From Litsea cubeba (taxonomy: Eukaryota > Streptophyta > Magnoliopsida > Laurales > Lauraceae): 64,000 nt of DNA. The DNA lies in the NCBI GenBank assembly GCA_012931725.1, contig CM022951.1, forward strand, positions 32,966,785 through 33,030,784, given 5' to 3'. The notes beneath the pieces are model-generated. The model was not told the origin of the DNA, ran no database searches, and saw nothing but the letters and a program-made list of their open reading frames with translations. A program made the translations under genes and the position numbers. Shown here piece by piece: positions 9,914 to 22,551 of this stretch (the first letter of the stretch is position 1; every line of letters starts with the position of its first letter).

Positions 9914-11738
9914 TCAGCAGAGTGTGAGCAAACTCTTTAGGCAAATCAGATTTTCTAACTCAAATTGGAGTTGTTTTGGGTGGAGAAAAATTCTTCCGCC
10001 ATTGTTTGGTCTTGGGTAGACTTTGCAGCTTCTTGCAATGGGGACGAATGTGTCCTTTCTTTCCACAATGGTGACAAGTGGATGTGCGTGCAGCGCATGA
10101 CACATTCTTTTTCTTGAAACTACTCGACACATTATGTATATGTGCAGTATGTGGAGTAGCATGTGCAACACTTGAAACAAAAATTGTTTTACCTTTAGCT
10201 TTTGAAGTAGATGCACCAAGATCATAACCGAGACCGCTTCTGTCAAACTTAGACTTCTGACTACACAAGATATTTGTAAGGGTCTTCGAACCAGTGTTCA
10301 TTTTGTTTAGTGAAGCTTGTTTCAGTTCTAGCTCAGATAGAGTGATCTTCAATCTTCCTTGCAAATCTTCTTTTTCAGCTTTCACAATCACTATCTCTTT
10401 CTTCGATCAAATTCATTATTTCTTGTTCAGCCTTCTTAAATTTTTGACCCCCAGTAGTCAAAGTTTCAGCCATGCAGATCTTCTGACTTTCCAAGAGATG
10501 AACATTTTCAAGTGCTTGCTTTAATTCAATTTTCAATGTAGAATTTTCTTCTTGAGCCGCCTGAAGCTTGATAATAATCTTCTTGCCATGCTTTGTCATC
10601 TTGACACAATCAGCATATGTAGTATGATACAGCTCTTCATAATCTTTCTCTTGATCTGACATCTCATCATCATAATCTTCATCAATATCATTGTCAGACA
10701 GAGACCTAGCCATGAAAGCCACAAACTTGCCATTCACAGTTTCAGAAGTTTCAATTGAAGGATCTTGTTCTTCTTCTGATGACTATTCCTCCCAATTTGT
10801 GTTGAAAGTCTTTTTCAATGCACCATTTTTCATGTTGGCACACTCACTAGCATAGTGACCATAGCCGTGGCACTCAAAACACTCAGTTTCTTTTGCAGAA
10901 TCATTCTTTTCAAATTTAGAATTCTTCCACTTGACTTGTTTGGACTTCATGTACTTCTTGAAATAATTAAACATTTCAGCCATAACATCTTCAGCCTCAG
11001 ATTCAGAATCAGAACCAGATTCAGTTTTCTTTTCAGGTTTCTTTCTTGATTCTGAGTTGGCTTTCAAAGCAATACATTTCTTTTTTGATTTTCCTTTATC
11101 CAAACGGTTTGCTTCAAAGGTTTGAAGATTCCAACCAGTTGGTTTACCTTGAGGGTATCAAGATTCTTGTTTTCTTCAATAGCATCAACTTTGGAATCGA
11201 ACCTCGAAGGTAGAGACCTTAGAATTTTCTTGACAATCTTGTTTTCTTGAATTTCCTCACTCAGATTGAAAACAGAATTGACAATATCATTCAGTTTTGC
11301 ATAAAATTGATCAAAGGTCTCATATTCTTCCATCACGATGGTTTCAAATTCTTTAGTCAGCCTTTGCAATTTAGTTTGCTTCACCGTGTCTGTACCCTCA
11401 TACACTGTCTATAAAACTTCCCATGCTTCTTTTGCAGTTTTGCAAGTGGAAATCCTACGGAACTCTTCAGCAGACACTCCATTGTATATACTATTCACTG
11501 CCTTGTTATTACAATTGGAGGCATGCTTCTCATCCTTTGTCCATTCAGCTTTAGATTTAGGAACAGTTTGTCCACTAACCACAATTGTTGGTCTAGAGTA
11601 GCCCTCCTCAACAATATTCCAAACATCATCATCAATGGACGTAAGGAACCCAATCATCCTTTGCTTCCAATATGCATAATTAGAACCATCTAGCAAAGGG
11701 GGCTTAGAAGTTGATGTCCCTTCTCGATTGAACATCAT
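9914..11738 (-). pseudogene. Ty1/copia gag (UBN2-type capsid plus zinc knuckles), broken
   Basis: The frame starts MMFNREGTSTSKPPLLDGSN at 11738, typical of copia gag. The UBN2-like capsid continues through KILRSLPSRFD near 11230. One CCHC knuckle (CFECHGYGHYASEC) lies near 10850, a Glu-rich coiled region follows, and a second knuckle (CHHCGKKGHIRPHC) lies near 10050. The reading has an in-frame TAG at 11409-11411, a frame change between 11103 and 11064, a TAG at 10783-10785 and another frame change near 10380. Gag would form the cytoplasmic particle that packages element RNA; this copy cannot make it whole. Confidence 0.88.
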
Positions 11739-11783
11739 TCTAGAAATCTCTTTAGATCAAACACAGCAAATTAGTGTAACCCA

Positions 11784-11794
11784 CTCTGATACCA
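11784..11794 (-). promoter_or_regulatory. Primer binding site, initiator-Met tRNA type
   Basis: TGGTATCAGAG reads on minus two bases internal to the 5' LTR. It is the standard plant copia primer site. Confidence 0.9.
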
Positions 11795-11796
11795 AT

Positions 11797-12541
11797 TGAA
11801 GATTTAGAGTTCGAGATCTCTAAATTGGTCCACTCAATAAATCAGCCCACTAGTGTGCAAAAAATAAAAAACTACGCAGCGGAAATAAAATCACAAGCAC
11901 ACACCACAAGGACACCAAATTTAAGGTGGAAAACCTTAACCGGGTGAAAAACACCGATCCGAACTGGATCTAATCAAACACTATGAATCTCACAATTACA
12001 AAAAACTCAGATTTCTTCCCTATATCCCCTATCTAAAGACTGAAGCTACCTTGTGTCGCATTACGCTTCAACGACATCACACCGTTGATTGCAACAGACT
12101 CAATCCAGCGCTTGACTCCTCAAATCTTCTACGCAAGAAGATGATCTTCTACAAGGGATGCAGAAGAACCTGACTCTCTAGAGTACTTGGCAGCACAACT
12201 CTTCAAAAATCTCTAGAGAATATTTCTCTCAATTATATCACAAATTCAGAACTTGAGAGATGATCATCTTTCTTACTTTTGGGTTGTGAGAAACACCCAA
12301 TTTATAGCCTCAAATTCATACTTAAAATTCCTAATAATATTCCACTTAGAGTAAGAGTCCATCTCAAATTTCTTCTAAGAGTTCAGAATCAACTTTGCTT
12401 CTAGCGTTACCCTCGCTATAGCGAGATACCTCTCTGGACGGAATTTGGCCTGACAACGCCTTTTGTATTGTTATGCCCTTTTTTGTTGACTTTTTGACAC
12501 CCATCAACTTTTTGACCTTACAATGCTATTATATTCTAACA
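11797..12541 (-). repeat. 5' LTR of the copia element (745 bp)
   Basis: Right copy in plus-strand coordinates, paired with 8813-9563 and adjoining the primer binding site. Confidence 0.92.
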
Positions 12542-12546
12542 ATATG

Positions 12547-12727
12547 CTTCAGTAAAATATTGGAAGATACAGTCTCTAATCCAACTGAAGTGGCCGTTGG
12601 CCAATTCTTCTACATCGATAAAGTTGAAGATTTTCAAATATTACACGAATGCATATTGAAGGAAGATGGTCTCATGTATAGGAAGAATAGTAGCAAACCA
12701 ATAACAAAATATAGATCTTTTAGATAG
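12547..12727 (+). pseudogene. Open frame interrupted by the copia insertion, right part (not recognised)
   Basis: The reading includes EVAVGQFFYIDKVED and ECILKEDGLMYRKN, with protein-like composition, and stops at TAG near 12727. It is continuous in frame with 8712-8812 once the copia element and one ATATG are removed. I do not recognise the family. It could be an exon of a neighbouring gene or an old fragment. No clear splice sites were confirmed. Confidence 0.4.
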
Positions 12728-14808
12728 TGGGTCCAACTCTGTTGAAGTTGAAATTTTGTAACTTATATGAACTGAGTGTCAGTGATGGGACTCTCTTGAC
12801 TCTAGTGAGTGTATGTACGTTTTCAGATGCCAAAGAGGAAGTTAAACACTGGTGTTCATCTCCTAGTAAAGCTAAGCTTTACTTTAAAACTGGATTTTTT
12901 TGTGGGCTGAGGACCTGTTTTGGTGGTGAGACTACTCCCTGTGAGTCCTTCCTTTTGTTTTCTTTTTCTACTTGGGCCCGGGCCCGTCCGCTTTTTCGGT
13001 TGCTAGAATTCTTAGTTCAAAAACCCAAGTGGACCTAAACTTGGCAATCCAAACCTACATGCTCACTATCCTCATCAAGCTCAAATTTGACACTCGTCCA
13101 ACTATTACTTGCTGATGAGAATCCAACTTGAAGCATGTAGATCACTGGGTTAGAATGATTTTTTGGGGTCATGTGCATATCACTAGGTCCTTTTGAGTTC
13201 TCCCCACCCTGTATCTCTTTATAATTGACATGGCCATAGCACAACAAAGGGACACACACTACCTCTTATGAAAAGAGCTCAGACGCCCAACCCAATTTGC
13301 AATTTGTGTTGAATCAGTCTGACTTGGGTCAAGACTGGTAAAGCATGTGACATTTTAAAAATGTATTTACTTCTGAATTACACTCTTATGAGGTAAAAGA
13401 AACATTTCTAAGGGCCCATAGGAACCTACATAATTCACCTTAAACTAACTTGATAACTCGATTTGCAAGTTGATGTGAGCTTATAGTTTTTGCGTTTAAA
13501 TAAGTTGCTTTATACATAAGTGTAAAATAACTAGACTGACAGGTAATCCCAATGAAGGTAACTATCCCTTGAAGGATCCTTTTGGATCTTCATAAACCAA
13601 TGAAAATAAAACTGACTTACTTATAAGTCACAGTTGTTTGGATTTTTTTTTCATAACCAATTATATGTAAATAGATTTCTAGCTAAACTGAGTGCTGCAG
13701 ACTAACCAAATTCCATTATCCAGATAGGGCCAAATTGTCAACTATAATATCCTATAGAAGGGCTAAAAAGTTTATTACTGAAAAAGGCAACCAATGAAAA
13801 GTTTCTGTCTGTTAGAAATTTTCATAAATTTTAGAAATGAAGAACTCATGATATTGAAATAAAATGCTACATTGAATGTGAGTAGTGGCGGAGCCGGGAT
13901 TTCTTCTGGAGGGCAAGAGATGACGACTAACAGGCTGCCGAGCTAGGATTTTTTTTTTCTAGAGGATATCAATAATATTTTTATTTTTTGCAGATTTTTT
14001 TACTAGTATAAAAAAAAATCCTAATTCTAAAGATACCTCCAAAGAGATAATTGCCAGCTCCATCCATGCAATCCGATTGTGGTAGAAACCAATAATTTCC
14101 TTGGTTAGAATCCTCTAGTTCCATCATCAATTGGATTTATGGGTGTTACTTTCTAGGTATTCTACTATATTACCTAAGAAGGCATAATAGATGGAGGTGG
14201 CAGTTAGGTCTTTGGAGACACCAAAGTGGTTGTGGAAGGATTGGTGATGCAAGTGAAGAACACGAGTCATCATTTATTGATCTTAGTAGGGCTGATTGCA
14301 TCAAATTACAAATTTGTACTTCTTGTTGGTGGTGATGTTGTCTTTATTTTATTTTCTTTTACTTTTTAACTTCAGGTTCCACTCTATGCGTCCACTGCAA
14401 GATTGAGATAAAATCCGGCTGGCTTCTAGTTCAGTCCATGTCCATTAGTTTATATTTGTAGACCTAGATATCCTAGTGCTATCATGGTATGCTGTTATGC
14501 ATATTTCAAATAGGTTTGTATGTTCTTCCTTTTCTTTTTGAAGCGATGCAATTCTAATGCATGTTTGTAACAATGTTTACATGATGAGTTTTACCATTTT
14601 GACTTTTGATATACTCCTAACTATACTGCTAATGCTGACATCTGTTTTTTTTTTCCCTACAAAGATCAAAACTACCCACTTAATTCATGCAATCCCAATC
14701 AAATCCCTGACTAGCTAAGCAATGGTTGGGGACAATTCTGATAATGTTCATTAAATAAGTACATTGATTCTTCCATCTATACTGGCTATAAAAATCTAAC
14801 TTGGATAA
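12728..14808. other. AT-rich noncoding stretch, no gene seen
   Basis: No convincing coding frame on either strand. A short block at about 13885-14070 begins with GTGGCGGAGCCGGG, a motif common at ends of plant hAT-type MITEs, but its right end is poorly matched. Confidence 0.5.
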
Positions 14809-15400
14809 TGTCATGACCCAAACTCTGAGGCCTTGTTGGATATTTCGGGTCGTGATTCATTGGCAACATTTACAAAGCATTAATTAAATAATTTCATCAA
14901 GGCGATAGGCATTTACCTACTCAATTCAATATTTCTATTAAAAATCCCAAAATCCGATAATAAGAAATAAATTCTCTCATTATCATTAAAACTCCATGCC
15001 CCACACTTTAAAGTTTAAACATAATAATTAAAAGAATAAAATTTCAACTAAATGGCTAATTCCTCAAACTACTGGTTCCTGATATGCGCTCTCTTCAGCC
15101 ACGCATGCCAAACTCCACGGGCTGCTCATCGTCATGCTCTTGTACTCCCGCAATTCGATTACCTGAAAGGGGCAATTCAATATCAGTATAAACTGGTGAA
15201 TGAATTTCCTAATCCATCAGTATGTAACACAATTAATAATATAAGGAGTAAAAATCAATTCAAGGATCACTTATTCATGCATAAGACAATCAATCCATCC
15301 ATTGGTTATAGTGTTTAAAGATTCCTTTAGCCCATGTACCTCCCTGAACTATGTCCTAGCACCGGCCAGTAACATCTTGTCCCCTAAGGCACAACGCTTA

Positions 15401-16372
15401 GGGCTTGTTTGGAATCTCTACTCTTTTTTTGATAGACCCATCAAAATAGAGCCATTAAAAAAAGAGTAAAAAGAAAAAAGAGGCTAGAATCAAAATGAGT
15501 ATTTGTTAATGCAAGGATCTATGTTAAATAGACTTTTTTATATCAATGGTTAAAAGTTTTTCACAAATCTCTTAAGATCCACAAGGTATCAAGCCTCGAA
15601 AGTTAACCTTATGGCAATGTTTAGCCTTCCAAAGAGATCTAACGGTTTGGATATTGTGTGTGGGGTCCACATAATCCATAGAATACTATCAAATGGATCA
15701 TGGTTTTTGCTCATATCTCGAGACTGGTTATGATCCAACGGTTGAAATTTGGTCCATGACTAGGCTTGATCTTAAGAACAATTTCAACAGTTTGGATCAT
15801 GTTTTACTATCTCAGAAATAAATAAATAAAAAATACAAAAACTCTACTGCACATGGACAAATCAAAAATTGAGCATGATACATCAATGGCTGATATTGTT
15901 TTGCAAATATCTCGAGACCCAGAAGTTACTAAGCCTTGAAAATTGACCACATAGCCATTTTCAGCCTTCCAAAAAGATCTAATGGTTTGGATCTTGTGTT
16001 TGGGCCCCACAAATTTTAGAAAATTACATCCAATGACTCATTTTCTTTGCACATATCTCGAGATTGATGATGATCCAACAGTTGGAATCTGGTCTCATTG
16101 CCGTGCCTGATCTTATGAAAATTTCCAACGGTTTGGATCTTGATTTACACTCTTACATTTTGAATAAAAAATAAAAATCGAGACTAGGGCGTTGTTGGGC
16201 TAGAATCACTGTTCATCTGCCTCTATTTTTTCCTCTACTTTCTACATGCATCCAATGTGGGTTGTTTGAAAAAGAGGCATTGCCTGTACTTCTTTACACC
16301 ATTTAAAGGCTGAAACACAGCTTTAGAGATTTCGAAAAGTAGAGACAAAAAGTAGCGATGCCAAACAGGGAC
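15401..16372. mobile_element. Tourist/PIF-Harbinger-like MITE (972 bp)
   Basis: The ends GGGCTTGTTTGGAATC and (right, inverted) GTCCCTGTTTGGCATC are imperfect terminal inverted repeats. They are flanked by TTA at 15398-15400 and 16373-16375, the PIF/Harbinger target preference. The interior carries two diverged direct repeats about 340 bp apart (AGCCTTCCAAA...AGATCTAA at 15623 and 15963). No transposase is present. Confidence 0.75.
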
Positions 16373-16452
16373 TTACATAACATGCCATCTCAGCACACCA
16401 TTCCATTACACGTCCAATAAAAGGCCATCAACACAATGACCATCACAGGTTC

Positions 16453-16457
16453 ATATT
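16453..16457. repeat. Target-site duplication of copy B, left
   Basis: ATATT precedes the TG of the LTR and matches 29264-29268 exactly. Confidence 0.92.
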
Positions 16458-17343
16458 TGTAGGTGCAGAAAATAATGACCCACAATAAGGGGGAGCCTTA
16501 GAGGACTTATCCGAGAAGATGATGACTGGGAATGACTGGGTACCGTCCGAAAGCCTGAAAGAGAAGAGCAAACGATCAAAGGACCCTGGCCTGGGCGGCG
16601 CAAGGCTCTCCGATGCCAAAGTCAGTGAATGAACTGGAACAATGGAAGGAGAAGAGAGACAGAGTAACGGCTCTGTGTATGAAATTGTGCGTACCTTGCA
16701 TGTGGAAATGCAATCCTTTTATAGAAGATCTGGAAGATATCTAGGACGATATCTTGGCATGGGTCTCATGATTCACTGGGAAGTCATGATCAGCCCACGT
16801 TGCAATTAATGCGGTCCAATCCAGCCCACTCTGCATTAAATGCGCGTCGGATCAGCCCACGTCGCATTTAATGCGCGTCTTGTTGGGCCAGATCGTGTTG
16901 GACGCCTTTGGCGGTAGGGGATCGTGGGATCTGCCCTCGGGCCTTGCCCTGATGTGGCCTTAGCCACTGGATGTTGCCTTGTCAGGATCTGGCGAAGATT
17001 GTGAGCGGCTGGATGTCGCGTCTGTCCCACTAGCTCGTGCCCCTATCCCACCACGTGCCTGGTGACGTGGGGGATGAGGGGCGTGAGTGGAGACTCTTTC
17101 TGTCTTCGGCTCCCATCCCGGCTCTTCAGCCGAGGTGGAGCTTTCTGCCGAGATGGCGCCCGGGGTGGCTCAGTTCGGCGCTAGTGGCCTGGAAGTGCCT
17201 GACTTCGGCCGGACCTCCTGTCCTGGTAGCTGGGGTGAGCTTGGTGCCACGTGGATGGCATGCGGATAGCACATGAGAGTGCTTAGCCTCATCTGATGGC
17301 TGTGATTAGCATAATCCTGTGGTTCTGGAAATCTCCTCACACA
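16458..17343 (-). repeat. 3' LTR of copy B (886 bp)
   Basis: Plus-strand termini are TGTAGGTG and CTCACACA. A minus-strand TATA-like box, CTATAAAAGG, lies at 16724-16715. The polypurine tract (AGCTAGGGGGCAA on minus) abuts at about 17344-17359. Confidence 0.95.
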
Positions 17344-17616
17344 ATTGCCCCCTAGCTTTTGACCTCTCAAGCGCCCTAGCCTTTAGGGGTGGAAAGCTAG
17401 AAGAGTCCGTCTGGAGGTGTGGCATCCATTGCCTGGTGTCGCTTCAACTGTCCTGAAGCAATAAACGCTCTGACCTGTCTGTATCGGGAAGCGAGTCGAC
17501 GGCCACACGCGTCGCCTCTTCACCGATTGCGCTGTCTCATTTGATGGAATGGGCGCGGATTGCGAAATCCGTCTTTTCGAATTTCGAAAGCAGCGCGCGC
17601 CGAGGGTTTTTTCTCC

Positions 17617-17624
17617 ATAAATAG
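17617..17624 (+). promoter_or_regulatory. Candidate TATA box of the antisense gene (copy B)
   Basis: ATAAATAG is conserved in position with the copy A box at 6163-6170. A 5'-UTR intron with GTAAGT donor at 17769 and TTCTAG acceptor at 17854 follows. Confidence 0.5.
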
Positions 17625-17857
17625 GGTCGTCTTCTTCTCTTCCTGTTTCTGATTTCTTTTCGCCTTCGCCCTCATCTCCGATTTCTGCTCTGCTGCTCAA
17701 GATCTTTCTAGCGAGGACGACCGTAGGGCGTGTCTGGATCTATACTCGAGTTGCCTCTTTTCGTCTCTGTAAGTCGCTTCACGCTTCTGTGTAGCTTTTT
17801 CTTAGGGTTCAGCAGCCTTTAGGGTTTTTTTCTTTTGCTGTATCCTTCTTCTAGGAC

Positions 17858-20374
17858 ATGGGCACCCCTAGGTTCAGTTTAGATACCGAAGAGGGCATAG
17901 CCAGATTTAGGGCTGCCTTCGATATTCCGGAGTCGAGTCCTGCTCAAGCCGGCAGACTCCGTTGACTATGCCACGATGCGCTGGTCCGGCGGCTGGATGC
18001 CGTTCCCTCTGATCTCTGTGATCTAGGGCGGGGTCAGATTTCCCCTGCACCCTCTACTTAGAGCCTGCCTTAGTACCTGGTCCCTCACCCCTTGCCAGCT
18101 GATGCCCAATGGCTATAAGGTCATCATGGGCACGGCGAAGCTGAACGAGGTTTTGGGGATCGACCTGGGTGTCCATGATATCGAGGATACCTACGACATC
18201 TGCAAGGCCGGGGAAGGGAAATATTATCTCCGGGTGAAGCCGCAGCGGAGAGGCTTCGTCCTGGCCTTGGAAGATTCAAGTAAGAACGCCGAAGAAGCCT
18301 TCTTCTGTGTTTCGGGGGACTGGGAGTTCGGCGCTGGCGAAAGTAGGAGGCTAGCGGTCCCGCGCCGCCCTGGGACAGTCCCAAGTAAACATCGCTCCTT
18401 TTCATTCATTTTCTTTGCTTGATTTTGACGATGCCGAGCTGACTCCTCTATTGTTTGCTATGCAGAGGCAGGTGCGAGACGACGCCGAGCTGCGAGTGAA
18501 GGGTGGAGGAGGAACCCCGACGACATCAACAAGGTCGAGAGGTACAAGGGGCACGAGACTAGGTCGGCCTGGAAGCTGCTCGGATACACGCCGAGATACC
18601 GCGGCCACTACCAGAGGACCGGGGTACCCGAGGTGGACGAAACGCATCCCTGATCGTCCAACCGTCTCCCTTGCTGTGCCTTCCGGGATCCCTTTGAGCG
18701 ATCCTGCCGTTAGCCGAGCTGCTTCTGGATCCGAGGCGTCTACTTCAAGTTCGGAACCGTCGAACCTGAGGCAGATAGTGGACGCTTATTCTTCCGATCA
18801 GGAAGAGGATATGGCGGGAAGGTCGAGGGAGCCTGCCGTCAAGGACCTAGCGGCCAAGTTCAGGCGGGGGTCCTCTTCCTCTGCGACGCCATCCCCTGCC
18901 AACACCCGAGCAGCTTCGAGCTCGGGAGGTGCTGGCGACACTTCCGCTCCTGCTCCTGCTCCTGCTCCTGCTTCGAGTGAGGGGGTTCGGCGACGTTCGC
19001 CGGAGCGCCCGAGGGAGGGGTCCCCGTCCAGGAAGAAGTCCAAGGCGGGTGAGAAGGATCTGGGGGCCGAACAGCCTCCGAAGAGTAAGACCCCTGCGCG
19101 GGCCCACGGAGCCAAGGCTCCAGCTGAAAAGAGCGCACCGGCTGAGAAGAGCGTGCCAGCAGGCAGGGCGTCTGGCGGGACGACCCGCGAGCACAGCACC
19201 TCGGTGGGGCAGGGATCCGGGTCGTCTTCCGGACCCCGAACTGCCCCACCGCCATGGAGGCCGAGGATGGAGACGCAGCCCGGCAAGCCTCTGAACGTCG
19301 AGGATCGGCTGCTGGGGAACGCCGACGTCATCGGGGCTCTTGCCAAGGCCTGCGCTCTGCCGCGAGATATGGAGACGCATGAGAGGTTCGACGATGAGAG
19401 CCTGATGGTCTCGGCGATCCAGGCCAACCTCCTGGTAAGTGTTTTCAGCGTTTTTCTCTTAAGTGACCCAGCTTGACTGCCCCGGTCTGACTCACTCCTT
19501 CCATGTGCAGAACGTGCAGAGGCTCCTGACTGTGGTGGGAAGGAGCGACAGGAAAGCGAAGAGGGTCTCCCAGCTGGAGACCGAGAGAGACAAGCTGAAG
19601 AAGGAACTGGAGGAGCTGCAGGCGGGAATGGAGCGGATGAAGAAGGCCAGCGTTGATGAGGCTGCTCGGCTGGCATCGGCTCTGGCTGATGTCGCCGAAC
19701 TTACGTCGAAGGCCAATCATCTGAAAGGCGAGGTCTGGGCGAGGAACAAGAAGACCGCCGAGCTGGAGTCGGAATTGGCAAGACTGAAGGCTGAATCGAC
19801 GGCTGAGGGGACGAGGCTGCGCGGTGAAGTGCTGGCTGGGCGAGCCGAAACAGCGAGGCTGAAGAAGGAGAACGCCGAGCTGGAGAAGGAGAAGGCCTCT
19901 CTTCTGACCGAGTCCCAGTCCGCCTTCCTAGGATGGGGTGGATCACGCCACTGAGCTGTATGAGAAGCAGGTAGGAGGAGATCACCGCCATCCTGTTCGA
20001 GGAAGGATGCCTGGCCGCACTGAGACGTGCGGGGGTCCCCGAAGGTCATCCTGTCTATCGGGACCTGCCGAAGTACTCGGACTCAGCTCCTGAGCCGAGC
20101 TCTGCTCCCGCAGCCGAAAGTGCCCCTGTTGAAGCTCCTGCAATCGCTCCTGTTGCTGACGACGCTCCAGCTGCCCCGGTCTTGAACGATGCCCCCGGTC
20201 GCCAGCGATGCTTCGGCCGTGCCTCAGGGTGAGACCTCTTCTGCTCCTGGTTCGGGTGAGGTACCGGTCGAAGCCTCCTCTGCTAGCGACGCTCCAAGCA
20301 AGGTCACGATTTCGGCCGAGTCCACTGGTCCATCAGATACGGTGATCGACCTAGTGGAGTCGCCGAAACCATAG
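17858..20374 (+). pseudogene. Antisense extra ORF of Tat copy B, spliced, several lesions
   Basis: Coding exons are 17858-18384, 18466-19434 and 19511-20374, with the same GT-AG boundaries as copy A. Exon 1 carries the gypsy-type transposon domain, exon 2 the Ser/Pro/Ala-rich region with a shorter Ala-Pro run than copy A, and exon 3 the coiled coil and acidic tail ending ESPKP. Relative to copy A it has an extra T near 17930, a GAG-to-TAG change at 18024-18026, an extra C near 18650, and three extra bases at separate sites in exon 3 (near 19929, 19972 and 20195). It cannot encode a full protein. It is transcribed, if at all, against the element's own pol direction. Confidence 0.85.
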
Positions 20375-21540
20375 TAGCCGGGCTCCTCTGTATTTCTGTC
20401 TTCTTGCGTGTAATGTTTTTGCTTCTTAGCCCTGTAGTGCTCTCAATAATCAAATGAAAAACGGGCTTCTTTACTTGTGCATTCTTTTCTCTGCATTTGT
20501 TTCTCCTTCATTTCTGGATGTGCATTGAATGGTGCTTGAATGCCTTTAATACATCGCGTGACTCTTGAGGTAGAAGGAGTCAAACGGTCCTCGTAGCTGT
20601 CCGTGCCAATTCTCCGTATTCTGGAGGCCATAAATAGTAGTAAATATGGTGGCACGGCCTATGAGGGAAATGGATGGATGTCTCCACGTGGCGTCATAGG
20701 GATCGCTGGTCAACAGTCGTGCATCCCGAGCAACGCGTGGGAGACTTCGCCCCCATAACTTCCTTCGGAGAGCGAGCCCTTCTTCTTCCTATAAGTAGGG
20801 GCGACAGGCTTGCCATGGGCGATAAAAAGAACAGAACGTATGAAAGCTTAAATCACAGACATAAGAATCATGGCTGGTAGACATTCTGCAGTCTTTGATC
20901 CGGGGGGAAACCTTGCGCCTGTGGATGGCTTTCTTCAAGGGGGGAAGCCTGTCGTAGTCTGCGCGCTCTCTGAAGGAACTCTCCGTGGACTACGCGCTCT
21001 CTGAACGCGGGTTCACGCCCGGCCCGTCGAAATCGGATGGGTCGGGTTTCGTTGATGGAGAGAAGAAGAGGAAGAGGGGCGGTGGCGCACTCTCGTCCGA
21101 CACGGCGGTGGCGCATTCTCGTCCGACACGGTCCGACGTCTTGGAGTGAGTGAAGATCAGAGTCTTCCAGCCTTTCTCTAATTTCTGTTTTTAGAGGACT
21201 GTGATCCTCCTTTCTGTACTTTGCTCTCTGTTCTGTAATTCTTGTAATAGGGCAGTTTACAATGAATAAAAAGGAGGAATTCTGTGATCACCCAAACTGT
21301 GTACAATGCTTTCGAGTTCGTTTTCTCTTTCTTTGCACTGTTCTGGAATGCTTGCATTTTTGTGTGTTTGGGTGCTGGCACAGTTCTCTTCCTCTGGAAA
21401 GCTGCCCTTGGCCGAGATGGCTGGCATTGGCCGAGACGAGCTGCCTTGTGCCGAAGTGGAGTCATCATTCCGCTGGTTTCGGCTGTGGAAGCGTGAGCTT
21501 GGCAATGATCTTTGAGGGGTGTAAAAACCCTGATTGTAGG
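20375..21540. other. Spacer between antisense gene and tandem array (copy B)
   Basis: Inverted equivalent of 2231-3379 in copy A. No conserved coding frame. Confidence 0.55.
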
Positions 21541-22475
21541 AACCCGGCCGAGTGTCCGAACTTGAGGCCTTCTCCAGGGTCCAAGACCCGGAGCTTTAGG
21601 AAACGACCGAGTCTGGACTCGAGGCCTTTTCCAGGGCGTTTGACTCGTGGGTTCTAAACCCGAGGACTTTAGGAATTCGGCCGAGTGTAAGAACTCCAGG
21701 CTGTATCCAGGGCGTAGACCCATGCTGTCCCGGCCGAGTGTCCGAACTCGAGGCCTTCTCCAGGGTCCAAGACCCGGAGCTTTAGGAAACGACCGAGTCT
21801 GGACTCGAGGCCTTTTCCAGGGCGTTTGACCCGTGGGTTCTAAACCCGAGGACTTTAGGAATTCGGCCGAGTGTAAGAACTCCAGGCTGTATCCAGGGCG
21901 TAGACCCATGCTGTCCCGGCCGAGTGTCCGAACTCGAGGCCTTCTCCAGGGTCCAAGACCCGGAGCTTTAGGAAACGACCGAGTCTGGACTCGAGGCCTT
22001 TTCCAGGGCGTTTGACCCGTGGGTTCTAAACCCGAGGACTTTAGGAATTCGGCCGAGTGTAAGAACTCCAGGCTGTATCCAGGGCGTAGACCCATGCTGT
22101 CCCGGCCGAGTGTCCGAACTCGAGGCCTTCTCCAGGGTCCAAGACCCGGAGCTTTAGGAAACGACCGAGTCTGGACTCGAGGCCTTTTCCAGGGCGTTTG
22201 ACCCGTGGGTTCTAAACCCGAGGACTTTAGGAATTCGGCCGAGTGTAAGAACTCCAGGCTGTATCCAGGGCGTAGACCCATGCTGTCCCGGCCGAGCGTC
22301 CGAACTCGAGGCCTTCTCCAGGGTCCAAGACCCGGAGCTTTAGGAAACGACCGAGTCTGGACTCGAGGCCTTTTCCAGGGCGTTTGACCCGTGGGTTCTA
22401 AACCCGAGGAGTTTAGGAATTCGGCCGAGTGTAAGAACTCCAGGCTGTATCCAGGGCGTAGACCCATGCTGCCGG
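21541..22475 (-). repeat. 186-bp tandem array downstream of pol (copy B)
   Basis: Identical landmarks recur at 21647, 21833, 22019 and 22205, an exact 186-bp period over four full units plus a partial one. Units are almost identical. Since 186 is a multiple of three, long open frames appear on both strands; they are repeat artefacts. The unit equals the 106-bp unit of copy A plus about 80 bp. Confidence 0.95.
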
Positions 22476-22551
22476 AATCAGTCAGAGAGAGACGACAAGT
22501 TGATGACAAGACGAAAGCTGCTTTTATTGATTTTGAGACTCGATACATCTT

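Larger units (their letters stand above)
8813..12541 (-). mobile_element. Non-autonomous, gag-only Ty1/copia LTR element (TR-GAG type)
   Basis: Two LTRs (8813-9563 and 11797-12541) begin TGAAG and end AACA in plus-strand orientation. They are flanked by a perfect 5-bp duplication ATATG at 8808-8812 and 12542-12546. The internal 2.2 kb has an initiator-Met tRNA primer binding site next to the right LTR and a decayed gag gene. No protease, integrase or RT is present, so the element must have used enzymes from a relative. It inserted into a short open frame (8712-8812 plus 12542-12727). Confidence 0.93.

Noticed and set aside
15052..15318. 88-codon plus frame
   Set aside because: Inside the gypsy LTR-like relic, no protein-like conservation.
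21178..22548. A 456-codon open frame on minus across the tandem array
   Set aside because: It is open only because the 186-bp unit is a multiple of three and lacks stops. The equivalent in copy A (106-bp unit) is not open.
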